Origin: Paraburkholderia caledonica NBRC 102488
Lineage (GTDB): Bacteria > Pseudomonadota > Gammaproteobacteria > Burkholderiales > Burkholderiaceae
Reading direction: 5' to 3'
NCBI RefSeq assembly: GCF_000685095.1
Contig: NZ_BAYE01000003.1
Location: forward strand, 248,001-312,000
Length of the DNA: 64,000 nt
Below the pieces are notes generated by a model. That model was not told where the DNA came from, did no database searches, and saw only the letters and a program-made list of their open reading frames with translations. Both the position numbers and the translations under genes were made by a program. Of the stretch, positions 1-8,684 are shown in pieces. Each line of letters opens with the position of its first letter. Position 1 is the stretch's first letter.

Positions 1-1266
1 GTCGCGTCGGACGCAGGCTCGGTTTCTGCGGAAAACGCGCACAGCAATATAAGCGGCGACAAACTATCGTCGGACACCGCGGATGCGCTTGCAATCGCAC
101 AGGAACTGCCGCCGGAAGATGACGACGACCTCGCTGACGACGCAAGCGCAGGCGTGCTCGATGCCAGCCCCGATTCCAGTTCGGAACCGGCGAAGCCGCG
201 CAAGAACAGCGCGTCGGGCAGCATCGAATCGGAAGTGCTCGAGGCGTTCATCGCGCAGCATTATCTCGGCAATCGCGTGCCGCCCGTGCTGGTGGTCAGC
301 CACGCGCCGGCCACGCGAGAACTCGTCGACGTGCTGATCGAGCAGGCCGGCCACAAGGTCACCGTGCTGCGTCAGCCGCAAGGGCAACGGCGCGCGTGGC
401 TCGCAATGGCGGAGCAGAACGCGCGGCTCGCGCTCGCACGACTGTTGTCCGAGCAAGGCTCGCAACAGGCGCGCACGCGTGCGCTTACCGACACGCTCGG
501 CATGGAGTGCGACGACCTCGCGCATGTGCGCATCGAATGTTTCGACGTCAGCCACACCATGGGCGAGGCGACGCAGGCGTCGTGCGTCGTGTATCACCAT
601 CACAAGATGCAGTCATCGGAATATCGCCGCTACAACATCACCGGCATCACGCCCGGCGACGACTACGCGGCGATGCGCCAGGTGCTCACGCGCCGCTACG
701 AGAAAATGGTCGCGCAGGCCGCCGCGAATGCCGCCGATGAGGCCGTCGATCTGCAAAGCGATACGGCGGTGGACCCGTCGCTCACGCCCGAGGCCGCTGA
801 ACCTGTCGCGTCGGGAGGCATCTTGCCCACCATCGTGTTGATCGACGGCGGCAAGGGTCAGGTGGAAATCGCGCGGCAAGTGTTCACCGAGCTTGGGCTG
901 GACACGGGCATGCTGGTCGGCGTCGCGAAAGGAGAGGGACGCAAGGTCGGCCTCGAAACCCTGATTTTCGCCGACGGCCGCACGCCGCTCGAACTCGGCA
1001 AGGAAAGCGCGGCGTTAATGCTGGTCGCGCAGATCCGCGACGAGGCGCACCGTTTTGCGATCACCGGCATGCGCGCAAAACGCGGCAAGACGCGTCAGAC
1101 GTCGCGGCTCGAGGAGCTCGAAGGCGTGGGGGCGAAACGGCGTCAGCGGCTGCTGGCGCGCTTCGGCGGGCTGCGCGGCGTGGTCGCGGCGAGCGTCGAA
1201 GATCTAGCGAGCGTCGAAGGAATTTCTCAGGCGCTCGCCGAGCAGATCTATCGGCAATTGCACTGA
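1..1266 (+). CDS. uvrC: UvrABC excinuclease subunit C, 3' part (5' end outside window)
   Basis: The frame is open from base 1, so the start lies upstream. UvrC makes both incisions around lesions during nucleotide excision repair. The part present holds the RNase H-like 5' nuclease domain, with FDVSH near base 541, LIDGGKGQ near 838 and RDEAHRF near 1036 carrying expected acidic and His active-site residues. A C-terminal helix-hairpin-helix region (EGVGAKRR near 1120) binds DNA. Compared from memory with E. coli UvrC, there are two extra low-complexity stretches. One is acidic and Ser-rich, at about bases 40-230, before the EVLEAFIAQ segment. The other is Ala/Asp-rich, at about 715-820, just before LIDGGKGQ. 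Both sit between domains, so the core looks intact. pgsA follows on the same strand. Confidence 0.97.
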   Translation, partial: VASDAGSVSAENAHSNISGDKLSSDTADALAIAQELPPEDDDDLADDASAGVLDASPDSSSEPAKPRKNSASGSIESEVLEAFIAQHYLGNRVPPVLVVSHAPATRELVDVLIEQAGHKVTVLRQPQGQRRAWLAMAEQNARLALARLLSEQGSQQARTRALTDTLGMECDDLAHVRIECFDVSHTMGEATQASCVVYHHHKMQSSEYRRYNITGITPGDDYAAMRQVLTRRYEKMVAQAAANAADEAVDLQSDTAVDPSLTPEAAEPVASGGILPTIVLIDGGKGQVEIARQVFTELGLDTGMLVGVAKGEGRKVGLETLIFADGRTPLELGKESAALMLVAQIRDEAHRFAITGMRAKRGKTRQTSRLEELEGVGAKRRQRLLARFGGLRGVVAASVEDLASVEGISQALAEQIYRQLH

Positions 1267-1299
1267 GTCGCGGCGCGCGGGTCACGTCGCCTTTAGCTG

Positions 1300-1330
1300 G
1301 CCGCGGCGGCAACGCTGCTGCCGCGGCATC
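1300..1330. terminator. GC-rich hairpin after uvrC
   Basis: A 12-bp stem (left arm 1300-1311, right arm 1316-1327, one G-U pair) with a 4-nt loop lies 34 bases after the uvrC stop. No T-run follows, so it is a weak intrinsic terminator candidate or an RNA-stabilising hairpin. Confidence 0.35.
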
Positions 1331-1496
1331 TTGCACGACGAGCGCGATGAGCCTCGCTCGCCTCACTTTATGTGCCGTCCTCACGCGAGGTGAGTCGCGC
1401 AAGCGGTGCGCGCGTCGCTCCCGGCGCCGCTTTGCTTGTGGCACGCACTGTGACACGGCACAATTGCATCTCTCCCGTCAGACGCTGCGCCTGCCC

Positions 1497-2090
1497 ATGC
1501 CGTTCAATTTCCCGATTTTCCTGACCTGGCTGCGGATTGTTCTGATTCCGCTGGTCGTCGGCGTGTTTTATTTGCCCGACATGATGATGAGTCCCCCGCA
1601 CCGTAATCTCGCGGCGGCGACGATCTTCGTGCTGGCTGCGCTGACCGACTGGTTCGACGGCTACCTGGCTCGCAAATGGAATCAGACGTCGGCGTTCGGC
1701 GCGTTTCTCGACCCTGTCGCGGACAAACTGATGGTGACCGCCGCCTTGCTGGTGCTCGTGCAACTCGCGCGAATCGACTCCGCTATTGCTCTAGTGATCG
1801 TTGGGCGCGAGATCGCGATTTCGGCGCTGCGCGAATGGATGGCGCAGATCGGCGCGTCGAAGAGCGTGGCCGTGAATTCGCTTGGTAAATTCAAGACCGT
1901 TTGCCAGATGGTGGCTATTCCGATGCTGCTGTTCAACGGTCCGTTGTCATTCGGCGGCGGCGTGGCGATCGACACACGAACGTGGGGCTTGTGGCTCATC
2001 TATCTCGCGGCATTCCTGACCATCTGGTCCATGCTGTATTACATGAAGCTCGCATGGCCGCAAATTCGCGAGCGCGGCGGGGCTGCCTGA
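1497..2090 (+). CDS. pgsA: CDP-diacylglycerol--glycerol-3-phosphate 3-phosphatidyltransferase
   Basis: 197 residues. The enzyme transfers phosphatidyl from CDP-diacylglycerol to glycerol 3-phosphate, the committed step to phosphatidylglycerol and cardiolipin in the inner membrane. The CDP-alcohol phosphatidyltransferase signature is visible: DWFDGYLAR, then G, then LDPVADK, giving the D-G-A-R-G-D-D pattern. Several hydrophobic segments follow, and length fits the family. I chose the ATG at 1497 (MPFNFPIFLTWLRI) because family members begin just before the first membrane helix. The frame stays open further upstream to 1347, but that stretch is Arg-rich and unlike the family. Synteny with uvrC is common in proteobacteria. 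Confidence 0.95.
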   Translation: MPFNFPIFLTWLRIVLIPLVVGVFYLPDMMMSPPHRNLAAATIFVLAALTDWFDGYLARKWNQTSAFGAFLDPVADKLMVTAALLVLVQLARIDSAIALVIVGREIAISALREWMAQIGASKSVAVNSLGKFKTVCQMVAIPMLLFNGPLSFGGGVAIDTRTWGLWLIYLAAFLTIWSMLYYMKLAWPQIRERGGAA

Positions 2091-2173
2091 GCGCCGTACG
2101 CGCTAGCATTGAGCGCGATTCGTGAGAACGTCATGAGTGAAATCTGTTCAGTTAAAGAGATTGGCAAAAGGGG

Positions 2174-2202
2174 TTGACACGTTTCGGTCGTTTCTCCATA
2201 AT
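2174..2202 (+). promoter_or_regulatory. sigma70 promoter of the tRNA-Gly-Gly-Cys cluster
   Basis: A consensus TTGACA at 2174-2179 is separated by exactly 17 bp from CATAAT at 2197-2202. Transcription would start near 2209, about 90 bases before the first tRNA-Gly. Confidence 0.85.
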
Positions 2203-2297
2203 CTCGTTTCTCCGATGCGAGCAGTTCGAAACGTCGGTTGCAGTAGGAGGAAGAAGGGCGTAGTAGGCCTTTTTAAGCAGCACGAAAGCAGTAATAC

Positions 2298-2373
2298 GCG
2301 GGAGTAGCTCAGTTGGTAGAGCGCAACCTTGCCAAGGTTGAGGTCGCGAGTTCGAGCCTCGTCTCCCGCTCCA
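2298..2373 (+). tRNA. tRNA-Gly(GCC), copy 1
   Basis: 76-nt cloverleaf with a 7-bp acceptor stem (GCGGGAG/CTCCCGC), GCC anticodon in the loop of the CAACC/GGTTG stem, TTCGA T-loop and encoded CCA. It is identical to the next tRNA-Gly. Confidence 0.97.
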
Positions 2374-2442
2374 GATTTTTGAAGCAGCGCGTTGGTCAGT
2401 AATGTGGTTTGAGAAGTGCAAGGCGTTGCGAAGCAGTGCATT

Positions 2443-2518
2443 GCGGGAGTAGCTCAGTTGGTAGAGCGCAACCTTGCCAAGGTTGAGGTCGCGAGTTCGA
2501 GCCTCGTCTCCCGCTCCA
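2443..2518 (+). tRNA. tRNA-Gly(GCC), copy 2
   Basis: The 76-nt sequence is identical to the copy at 2298-2373 and lies 69 bases after it. A tandem duplication kept identical is common for abundant tRNAs that read GGC, a frequent codon in GC-rich genomes. Confidence 0.97.
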
Positions 2519-2526
2519 TACATCAG

Positions 2527-2548
2527 GGGAAGCAACGCTTCCCTTTTT
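2527..2548 (+). terminator. Intrinsic terminator between tRNA-Gly and tRNA-Cys
   Basis: GGGAAGC (2527-2533), loop AAC, GCTTCCC (2537-2543), then TTTTT. It would partly separate the two tRNA-Gly genes from tRNA-Cys, unless it acts as a processing site with read-through. Confidence 0.65.
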
Positions 2549-2616
2549 GTTTGGTGGACTGATGGTTGTCCACGAGACAAATCAGCGAATCTGCAGCTAG
2601 ATTCCAATCCGCTTGC

Positions 2617-2690
2617 GGCGCGATAGCAAAGCGGTTATGCAGCGGCCTGCAAAGCCGTTTAGGCCGGTTCGACTCCGGCTCGCGCCTCCA
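2617..2690 (+). tRNA. tRNA-Cys(GCA)
   Basis: 74-nt cloverleaf with acceptor stem GGCGCGA/TCGCGCC, GCA anticodon, GGTTCGACTCC T-arm and encoded CCA. Same strand as the tRNA-Gly pair. Confidence 0.96.
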
Positions 2691-2705
2691 GTAGTTGAAG
2701 TGCAG

Positions 2706-2738
2706 AAAAGCCCCGCTATGTCGGGGCTTTTCTTTTTT
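2706..2738 (+). terminator. Intrinsic terminator of the tRNA cluster
   Basis: AAAAGCCCCG (2706-2715) pairs with CGGGGCTTTT (2722-2731) around a 6-nt loop, followed by CTTTTTT. It starts 15 bases after tRNA-Cys. Confidence 0.9.
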
Positions 2739-2838
2739 CCGCGTCCGCAACCCAGTGCGGACGCGTGCGCATTGACGCGCTGCGCCGTGCGGACAATATG
2801 GCGCACAATGCACGTTTGTTCTTCGCCACCCAACGTGC

Positions 2839-3597
2839 ATGTACCTACACATCACCGGCACGAATGTGCGCCTTCTTGGCTCCATGCATCTCTTTCCTGC
2901 GTCGAACCGCAGAACGCCGCCGTGGATCGAGCAAGCTTATGACTGGGCCGAGGCGCTCGTCTTCGAATCCGACGCGCCGACGATTCTGCCTTTCCTCAAA
3001 GCCGATCCGCAGCGTGGCGCGCAAAGCCTCGCGTCTTTCCTTGCCGCCGATGCCTGGACTCGTCTGCAAGCTGCCTGGCCCGCTGACGGCCCGCTCACGC
3101 CGCTCGCCGATCTACGTCCGTGGGCCGCGCTGATCATTGCGCCGACGTTGTTTCAGCAGCTCGTCGAGGGCGTCGAGCCGCGCATGCTGCGCTGGGCGAC
3201 AGGCGAGGGCAAAGCCTATGAATTCCTGGAGACAGCGCAAGAAGTCGCTGGCGCGCTCGAATCGATTCCGCTCGATGCGGTTGCCGCGGCACTCGAGTTG
3301 CTCATGGCCGACATCAGCGAGCCCCAGCGCACGCTCGAGCGCATGCATGAAGCGTGGCTCGACGGAGATCTGTCAGCCGTGCACCGCATCGCCGTCGAGT
3401 CACCCATGTTCAATCTGCCCGATATCCGACGCACGATTCTGGACGGGCGCAATCACATGTGGGCCGCGCGCATAAGCGAGTTGCTCGCCCGACCTGAACG
3501 AACCCTGGTCGTGGTCGGCGCGCTTCATCTATGCGGACCGGGCAACCTCGTCGAACGTCTCGCACGATCCGTCGAGCCGGTGTTTGCCGGCGAGTAG
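2839..3597 (+). CDS. TraB/GumN family protein
   Basis: 252 residues. The protein opens with a GSMHLFP motif near residue 15 and ends with VVGALHLCGPGNLVERL near residue 230. These paired G-x-x-H motifs at both ends are the mark of the TraB/GumN/PrgY family (Tiki-like fold, putative metal-dependent peptidases). Unlike many bacterial GumN proteins it has no obvious signal peptide, so it may be cytoplasmic. The middle is alpha-helical and rich in Ala, Leu and Glu. The substrate is unknown. The ATG at 2839 directly precedes the first motif; no strong ribosome binding site is visible. It stands alone between the tRNA terminator and the diguanylate cyclase gene. Confidence 0.85.
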   Translation: MYLHITGTNVRLLGSMHLFPASNRRTPPWIEQAYDWAEALVFESDAPTILPFLKADPQRGAQSLASFLAADAWTRLQAAWPADGPLTPLADLRPWAALIIAPTLFQQLVEGVEPRMLRWATGEGKAYEFLETAQEVAGALESIPLDAVAAALELLMADISEPQRTLERMHEAWLDGDLSAVHRIAVESPMFNLPDIRRTILDGRNHMWAARISELLARPERTLVVVGALHLCGPGNLVERLARSVEPVFAGE

Positions 3598-3730
3598 CAG
3601 CGGCGCTATGGGGAACTTGTCCGCACGCGTAAAATCGCAGATTGAGAAGCCTCGAATCGCTCAGAAAATCCGCTCAGGAATCACCAGATCACTACTCGCT
3701 GTTTCACGCGATGGTTTCAGAGGACACCCC

Positions 3731-4711
3731 ATGCATCTGCCACCCATTCCCGGCAATGAAAGCACGCGTCTGGAGACGTTACGCGCGCTGAATATTCTCG
3801 ATACTTCGCCCGAAGAGCGCTTCGACCGCCTGACGCGACTCGCGAAGCGCCTGTTCGGTGTGCCCATCGCGCTGGTAAGCCTCGTGGATGCAGACCGGCA
3901 ATGGTTCAAGTCGTGCGTGGGCCTGTCGGTGAGCGCGACGTCGCGCGACGTCTCGTTCTGCGCGCATGCAATCGTGTCGGACGAGATACTCACGGTGCCG
4001 GACACGCTGGCCGACGACCGCTTTCACGACAATCCGCTCGTGACCGAAGCGCCCAACATCCGCTTTTATGCTGGCTGTCCGCTGACGGTGCCCAACGGCA
4101 GCAAGCTGGGCACGCTGTGTCTGATCGACGTCAAGCCACGCGAACTCGACGATGAAGAGCGCGAACTGCTGCGCGATCTCGCGCGTATGGCCGAACAGGA
4201 ACTTGCGGCCGTGCAGCTCGCCACGCTGGACGACCTCACGCTGCTGTCCAACCGGCGTGGATTCTCCGCGCTCGCCCAGCATGCGCTCAATGTCTGCAAG
4301 CGCCTGAACAAGCCGGCGTCGCTGCTGTTTTTCGACCTCAACGATTTCAAACAGATCAACGACACGTTCGGTCACGCCGAGGGCGATCGTGCGCTGAAGA
4401 CTTTTGCCGACATACTGCGCACCGCGCTGCGCGAAAGCGACGTGATCGGGCGGCTCGGCGGCGACGAGTTCGTCGCGTTGCTCAGCGACGCGGACGAAGC
4501 CGCGACCCGCGAGGTGACGGAGCGTCTTACGCACTTGCTCGACGAGCGCAATGCGCAGGATCAGCGCGGCTATCGGATTCGCTTTAGCGTTGGGCAGATT
4601 CAGTACGACGCCGGGCGGCACGGTTCCATCGCCGAATTGCTCACCGCAGCCGACGCCGCGATGTACAGCCACAAGCAGGCGTCGAAAGTGCGCGCCGCGC
4701 GAGGCGCGTAA
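3731..4711 (+). CDS. GAF-domain diguanylate cyclase
   Basis: 326 residues. Residues about 15-160 look like a GAF domain of the type often seen before GGDEF domains (ALVSLVDADRQWFKS, FYAGCPL, LGTLCLID). Residues about 165-320 form a GGDEF domain with an intact active site GGDEF at 243-247, so it should make cyclic di-GMP from two GTP. An RESD sequence at 234-237, five residues before GGDEF, matches the RxxD inhibitory site, so product feedback is expected. No membrane segment is seen; sensing is probably cytoplasmic. I chose the ATG at 3731, which has AGAGGA a few bases upstream. The frame extends back to 3584, but that would overlap the preceding gene and add a non-conserved tail. Confidence 0.92.
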   Translation: MHLPPIPGNESTRLETLRALNILDTSPEERFDRLTRLAKRLFGVPIALVSLVDADRQWFKSCVGLSVSATSRDVSFCAHAIVSDEILTVPDTLADDRFHDNPLVTEAPNIRFYAGCPLTVPNGSKLGTLCLIDVKPRELDDEERELLRDLARMAEQELAAVQLATLDDLTLLSNRRGFSALAQHALNVCKRLNKPASLLFFDLNDFKQINDTFGHAEGDRALKTFADILRTALRESDVIGRLGGDEFVALLSDADEAATREVTERLTHLLDERNAQDQRGYRIRFSVGQIQYDAGRHGSIAELLTAADAAMYSHKQASKVRAARGA

Positions 4712-4799
4712 GCAATTGATTATTCCGGTGCCGCGACGCGCGGCATCATTGTGCATTCGCCGCCGTCGGTGACGGCGCGCTTCATTCCAAAAGCCTGTC

Positions 4800-5312
4800 A
4801 TGACCGAACCGCAACACACCGCTGCCGCGAGGCTCGCGCAACTCGAATGGCGCTGGAAGGCGTTCGATGAACTCACGAGCGCCGAGGTCTACGCGATGCT
4901 CGCCGCGCGCAGCGCTGTCTTCGTGATCGAGCAGAACTGCCTGTATGGCGATATCGACGGTCTCGATCTCGACGCCTGGCATCTGCTCGCGTTCGGCGCA
5001 ACGGACGATGCAACCACGGGCGCCGCGCGACCGCCGCTCGCTGGCTATTTGCGCGTGCTCCTACCCGACGCCGACGACGGCGATATTCGGATCGGCCGCG
5101 TACTGACTACCGCGGAATTCCGCGGCATCGGTCTCGGCAATGCGATGCTCGACCGCGCGATCGCGAATATCCGCACGCAGTGGCCTAGCACGCCGATCCG
5201 CTTGCACGCGCAGGCGCATCTGCAAAGCTTCTACGGCGCGTTTGGGTTTGCGCCAGTGTCCGAGATTCACGAAGAGGACGGCATTCCCCACGTGTGGATG
5301 CGTTCGGCCTGA
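4800..5312 (+). CDS. ElaA-type GNAT N-acetyltransferase
   Basis: 170 residues. The order WRWKAFDELTSAEVY, AARSAVFVIEQNC and WHLLAF is typical of the ElaA branch of GNAT acetyltransferases. The acetyl-CoA binding motif is seen as IGRVLTTAEFRGIGLG, followed by RLHAQAHLQSFYGAFGF. The physiological acceptor is not known. It is probably a soluble cytoplasmic enzyme. The ATG at 4800 lies 88 bases after the cyclase stop. The next gene is convergent, so this is the last gene of its strand block. Confidence 0.88.
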   Translation: MTEPQHTAAARLAQLEWRWKAFDELTSAEVYAMLAARSAVFVIEQNCLYGDIDGLDLDAWHLLAFGATDDATTGAARPPLAGYLRVLLPDADDGDIRIGRVLTTAEFRGIGLGNAMLDRAIANIRTQWPSTPIRLHAQAHLQSFYGAFGFAPVSEIHEEDGIPHVWMRSA

Positions 5313-5390
5313 GCGTGCATCGGCGTGCCTGGGTGATCGCCGGGCATCAGCCCGAGGCGGCCGAGGCGCCAGCCGGGTATCGGCGAGGCG

Positions 5391-6287
5391 TCAGCGGTGA
5401 ATGCCGACAGTCGACGAAGCCGTGTTCGCGACATCGGCTTGCGTGGGGCTTGCCGGCATCGCACGCCGTTCGCTGCGCACGCGTCCGCGTGCGGAGAGGC
5501 GCATCCAGTGACGCAACGCCACGAGCGCGCCGATCACGCTCATCATCGAACCCGGAATCCACAGAAGCAGGCCGCCGATCTGTTGATCGCGCATCGGGCT
5601 CAGCCAGGTGAACGCGCGCCCGCAGATCGAATAGATCGGATACAGCTCTCGCGGCGAAAAAAAGATGAACGCGCCGAGGATGATCTGCGGCGGAATCGCA
5701 GCGATCACCACCAGCACGCGCTTGCCGGGCGACAGGCGCGCCGGCGGCGCGGGACGCGGATCGAGCACGAGCCACCAGAACAGCAGGCCGTCGACCACCA
5801 TGCTCCAGTTCATTACGCGATAAAGCCGCCAGTCGAGCATCGCGACAAAATGGACCGGCGACATCAGCCAGAAGTAAATCAGGCCGACGAACAATGTCAC
5901 CGCGACGACCGGATGCATGACGACGTCGAGCAGCTTTCGTACGAACGGCAGCGCGAGCGCGGGCCGCACGAAGCGCTGTCGCCAGCGGAACGGAATGCCC
6001 GCGCGCAATGCCGCGCCCGGATACGACAGCGCGATAAAGAAAGGCCCGAGATGATGCAGCACGAGGTGCTGCGCGCGATGCATGAAAAACTCGTGCTCGA
6101 AGAAATAATCGAGCCGCGTGTGCAACGCGACGTACAACGCCACCAGCCCGAACCAGAAGGAAACGCGGCGCGCGATCGACACCTTTGCCTTGCTCGCGCC
6201 GCGCACGAACAGGATTGCGGGCAGCAGCAGAGCGATGACGACCGTCGGTGAAAATTCCCAGGGATCGAGCCAGTAGAGCAGGTTCAT
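5391..6287 (-). CDS. CtaG-like cytochrome c oxidase assembly membrane protein
   Basis: 298 residues, mostly hydrophobic with about seven to nine membrane segments. The early LLYWLDPWEFSPTV, then FFEHEFFMHRAQHLVLHHLGP with several His residues, and LIYFWLMSPVHFVAML fit the caa3-type CtaG family (CtaG_2), thought to help insert copper or assemble the oxidase. It is the last gene of a three-gene minus-strand unit, 18 bases after the PCu(A)C gene, which supports a role in copper delivery to a haem-copper oxidase. The oxidase genes themselves are not in the window. The C-terminal tail (about 35 residues) is Arg/Ala-rich and not recognisable. Confidence 0.85.
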   Translation of the reverse strand: MNLLYWLDPWEFSPTVVIALLLPAILFVRGASKAKVSIARRVSFWFGLVALYVALHTRLDYFFEHEFFMHRAQHLVLHHLGPFFIALSYPGAALRAGIPFRWRQRFVRPALALPFVRKLLDVVMHPVVAVTLFVGLIYFWLMSPVHFVAMLDWRLYRVMNWSMVVDGLLFWWLVLDPRPAPPARLSPGKRVLVVIAAIPPQIILGAFIFFSPRELYPIYSICGRAFTWLSPMRDQQIGGLLLWIPGSMMSVIGALVALRHWMRLSARGRVRSERRAMPASPTQADVANTASSTVGIHR

Positions 6288-6305
6288 TGCCGCGGATTGC
6301 CGTGC

Positions 6306-6779
6306 TTACTTCGTCTGCGCCGGCGACTTCACCGCGAACGGTGTGTCGAGCGTTGCGCCGTCCGAAAACTTCAGCATCAGATGTACCGTGTCGCCCGGCG
6401 CGATCTTGTGCTTCGCGCCTTCGAGCATCACGTGATAGCCGCCCGGTGCGATTGCAACCTGCCCGTGCGCGGGAACCGTCAGCTTGTCGACCATCACCAT
6501 TTTCTGCGACGAACCGTTCGAGACTGTCTGATGCAGCATCGCGTCGCCGTAGTCGGTGCTCGAAATATCGACGAGGTCCACGGGCTTGTCGCCTGAGTTC
6601 GCGAGCGTCACATATCCGGCTGCCGGCAGGTTGTTCGGCAGCCAGCGGACCCATGCATTCTGTGCGGTGATCGTCTGCGCGCCGGCGGCGTGGGCAGTCG
6701 CCGCGAAAGCAAACGAAAGGGCAAAGGCGCCGGCCACGGCGGAGAGCGTACGCATTCTGGACGTTGGGATCTGTGTCAT
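6306..6779 (-). CDS. Periplasmic copper chaperone PCu(A)C
   Basis: 157 residues with an N-terminal signal peptide ending near AHAAGA (about residue 32). The copper site H-x10-M-x21-H-x-M is complete: H in MLHQTV, M ten residues later, then HVM in GGYHVML with exactly 21 residues between. Such proteins carry Cu(I) in the periplasm to the CuA centre of cytochrome oxidase, often with SCO proteins. It sits between the SCO gene (8-base gap) and the CtaG-like gene (18-base gap), so the three are almost certainly one operon. Start could be the ATG at 6779 or the one at 6755; both leave a signal peptide. Confidence 0.93.
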   Translation of the reverse strand: MTQIPTSRMRTLSAVAGAFALSFAFAATAHAAGAQTITAQNAWVRWLPNNLPAAGYVTLANSGDKPVDLVDISSTDYGDAMLHQTVSNGSSQKMVMVDKLTVPAHGQVAIAPGGYHVMLEGAKHKIAPGDTVHLMLKFSDGATLDTPFAVKSPAQTK

Positions 6780-6787
6780 GGATTGAG

Positions 6788-7492
6788 TCAGGAGCGTTGA
6801 TCGACGATGCGGCGCAAGTCCTGCGCGATCGCATCTGGAGTGTCGTGGTCGGTGGCGAGCAGGCGTGCGCGGCCTTGCGCGTCGAACATGTAGACGGCGG
6901 AACTATGAGTGACTTCGTAATTGCCGTTCGGGTCGCGCTTTTCCGTCTGATACGCAACCCTGTAGCGCTTGGCGAGCGATTCGATCTGCCAGTCGCTGCC
7001 CGTCAGTCCCTCGGCATGCTTCGAATCGAATGCGCCGACGTAATCGTGCAGAGCTTTCGGCGTGTCGCGCGCCGGATCGACGGTGATGAACAGGATGCGC
7101 ACCTTCTGCGCGTCGGGGCCGAGCTTTTCCAGCACCTGCATCAGCCGCCCCATGGTTTCGGGACAGACGTCCGGGCAATGCGTGTAGCCGAAATAGACGA
7201 GCGAGGCGCGCCCCTTGAACGAATCGCCGCTGACCGGACGCCCGTCGTCTCCTGTCAGCGTGAAGTCGAGGTCGGGCAAATGGCCCGTCACGTTCGTCAG
7301 ATGCCACGGCTCCGCGCGGCTCGTGCAGCCGGCAAGCGCGATCATGGCCATGAGCGCGCCGGCTGTGATCGTCGAGCGGAACCGGCGCGCTCGGCTCTCG
7401 CGAGGCCGCGACCCCGGGCGCGCTTGCAAGCGTTGCAGTGAGATGTTCGGGAACAAAGCAGGTATCAATGACTCGATTGAAGAGCGGGGCAT
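6788..7492 (-). CDS. SCO1/SenC family copper-binding lipoprotein
   Basis: Thioredoxin-fold SCO protein, about 234 residues from the ATG at 7492. The CxxxC metal and redox motif is THCPDVCPE, and the distal His ligand is in VTHSSAVY. It is likely a lipoprotein: the hydrophobic stretch ends in ALAGC, a lipobox. SCO proteins act with PCu(A)C in loading or reducing the CuA site of cytochrome c oxidase. First gene of the sco-pcuAC-ctaG unit. The start is uncertain: the ATG at 7492 leaves an unusually long Arg-rich leader before the lipobox, and a TTG at 7429 would give a more normal signal peptide; neither has a clear ribosome binding site. The frame is open to 7603. Confidence 0.9.
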   Translation of the reverse strand: MPRSSIESLIPALFPNISLQRLQARPGSRPRESRARRFRSTITAGALMAMIALAGCTSRAEPWHLTNVTGHLPDLDFTLTGDDGRPVSGDSFKGRASLVYFGYTHCPDVCPETMGRLMQVLEKLGPDAQKVRILFITVDPARDTPKALHDYVGAFDSKHAEGLTGSDWQIESLAKRYRVAYQTEKRDPNGNYEVTHSSAVYMFDAQGRARLLATDHDTPDAIAQDLRRIVDQRS

Positions 7493-7852
7493 TGCGCACG
7501 CTTTCGCGTGCGCGCGCCCAAACTTGTGCCGGCGAGCGGTTCGCGATAGTGGACGAAAATCGTCGTAACGCCAAAGTCCCGTTTGGCTGCGACTGTATCG
7601 CAAAATGACGGAAGGCGTCGCTCATCGCCCACGGGCAGAGCGTTTGCGAGGCAATATGACGCACATGGCTGAAAGCCCGTTGAAGTCCGATCGTTTCCGT
7701 TTTGAACGGAATGCCAGCGAACGGGGCGCGACCTCGCTGCCGTGCTGCTCCGTCCGGCTTGCGGCCCGGCTCTCTTTCTCGAAAAATTGATGGATGCGCG
7801 GTAAGATGCGCACACTTTTCCGGCTGCGAAAGGCCGAAAGGCAAAATACCCG

Positions 7853-8602
7853 ATGCAACCACTTCCGGCTTTCCTGTCTCGTGGCGAGACCGCATTTTTC
7901 TTCGATTTCGACGGCACGCTCGTCGAACTCGCGCCCACGCCGGACGGCGTGCAGGTGCAACCTCGCGTCATCGAGCTCCTTGCCGAATTGCGACGCTTGA
8001 CCAATGGAGCGGTCGCTGTGGTGTCCGGGCGCGGCATCGACAGTATCGACGCTTTTCTCGGCATGCCCGACCTGCCGATTGCGGGTCTGCATGGCGCCGA
8101 GCGGCGCGACGCGAACGGCGACACGCAACGCATCGGCTTTCACGACGAACGCCTTCTGCGTATGGAGCAGGTTTTGGCCGAGGTGGTCAATGCCAACCCT
8201 GGCATGCTGCTCGAGATCAAGGGCGCCGCGCTCGCGCTGCATTACCGCAATGCGCCGGATCGCGAGCAGGCGGCGCGCGAGGCGACCGAGCGGCTGGTCG
8301 GCGATTATCCGAACTCGTACGTGTTGCAGCCGGGCAAGATGGTCTATGAAATCAAACCGAAGGACGTCGACAAAGGCCGCGCCATGCGCGCGTTTCTCGA
8401 CGAGCCGCCGTTCGTCGGACGCAAGCCGGTTTTTGCCGGCGACGACCTGACCGACGAGAAGGGCTTCGCCGTCGTCAACGAGCGCGACGGACTGTCGATC
8501 AAGGTCGGCGCGGGCGAGACGATCGCGCAAACGCGCGTCGAATCCGTTTCCGCGCTGCTCGACTGGCTCGAGACGGTCGTTGCGGCGGCGCGCGCAGGAT
8601 GA
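7853..8602 (+). CDS. otsB: Trehalose-6-phosphate phosphatase
   Basis: 249 residues. HAD-superfamily phosphatase with the nucleophile motif DFDGTL at about residues 19-24, SGR in motif II, and the GDDLTDE acidic motif near residue 200. It removes phosphate from trehalose 6-phosphate to give trehalose, a compatible solute. otsA follows 82 bases later on the same strand, so the pair forms an otsBA unit. The ATG at 7853 fits the family N-terminus. The 250 or so bases upstream separate it from the divergent SCO gene and must hold both promoters, but I could not place a convincing one. Confidence 0.95.
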   Translation: MQPLPAFLSRGETAFFFDFDGTLVELAPTPDGVQVQPRVIELLAELRRLTNGAVAVVSGRGIDSIDAFLGMPDLPIAGLHGAERRDANGDTQRIGFHDERLLRMEQVLAEVVNANPGMLLEIKGAALALHYRNAPDREQAAREATERLVGDYPNSYVLQPGKMVYEIKPKDVDKGRAMRAFLDEPPFVGRKPVFAGDDLTDEKGFAVVNERDGLSIKVGAGETIAQTRVESVSALLDWLETVVAAARAG

Positions 8603-8684
8603 CCGGCGCGGTGTGCGGCGCAGGACGTTTACAACGCACACGACATAGTGCGACAACAAGGCATTACATCGGGGACAGCGTTTC

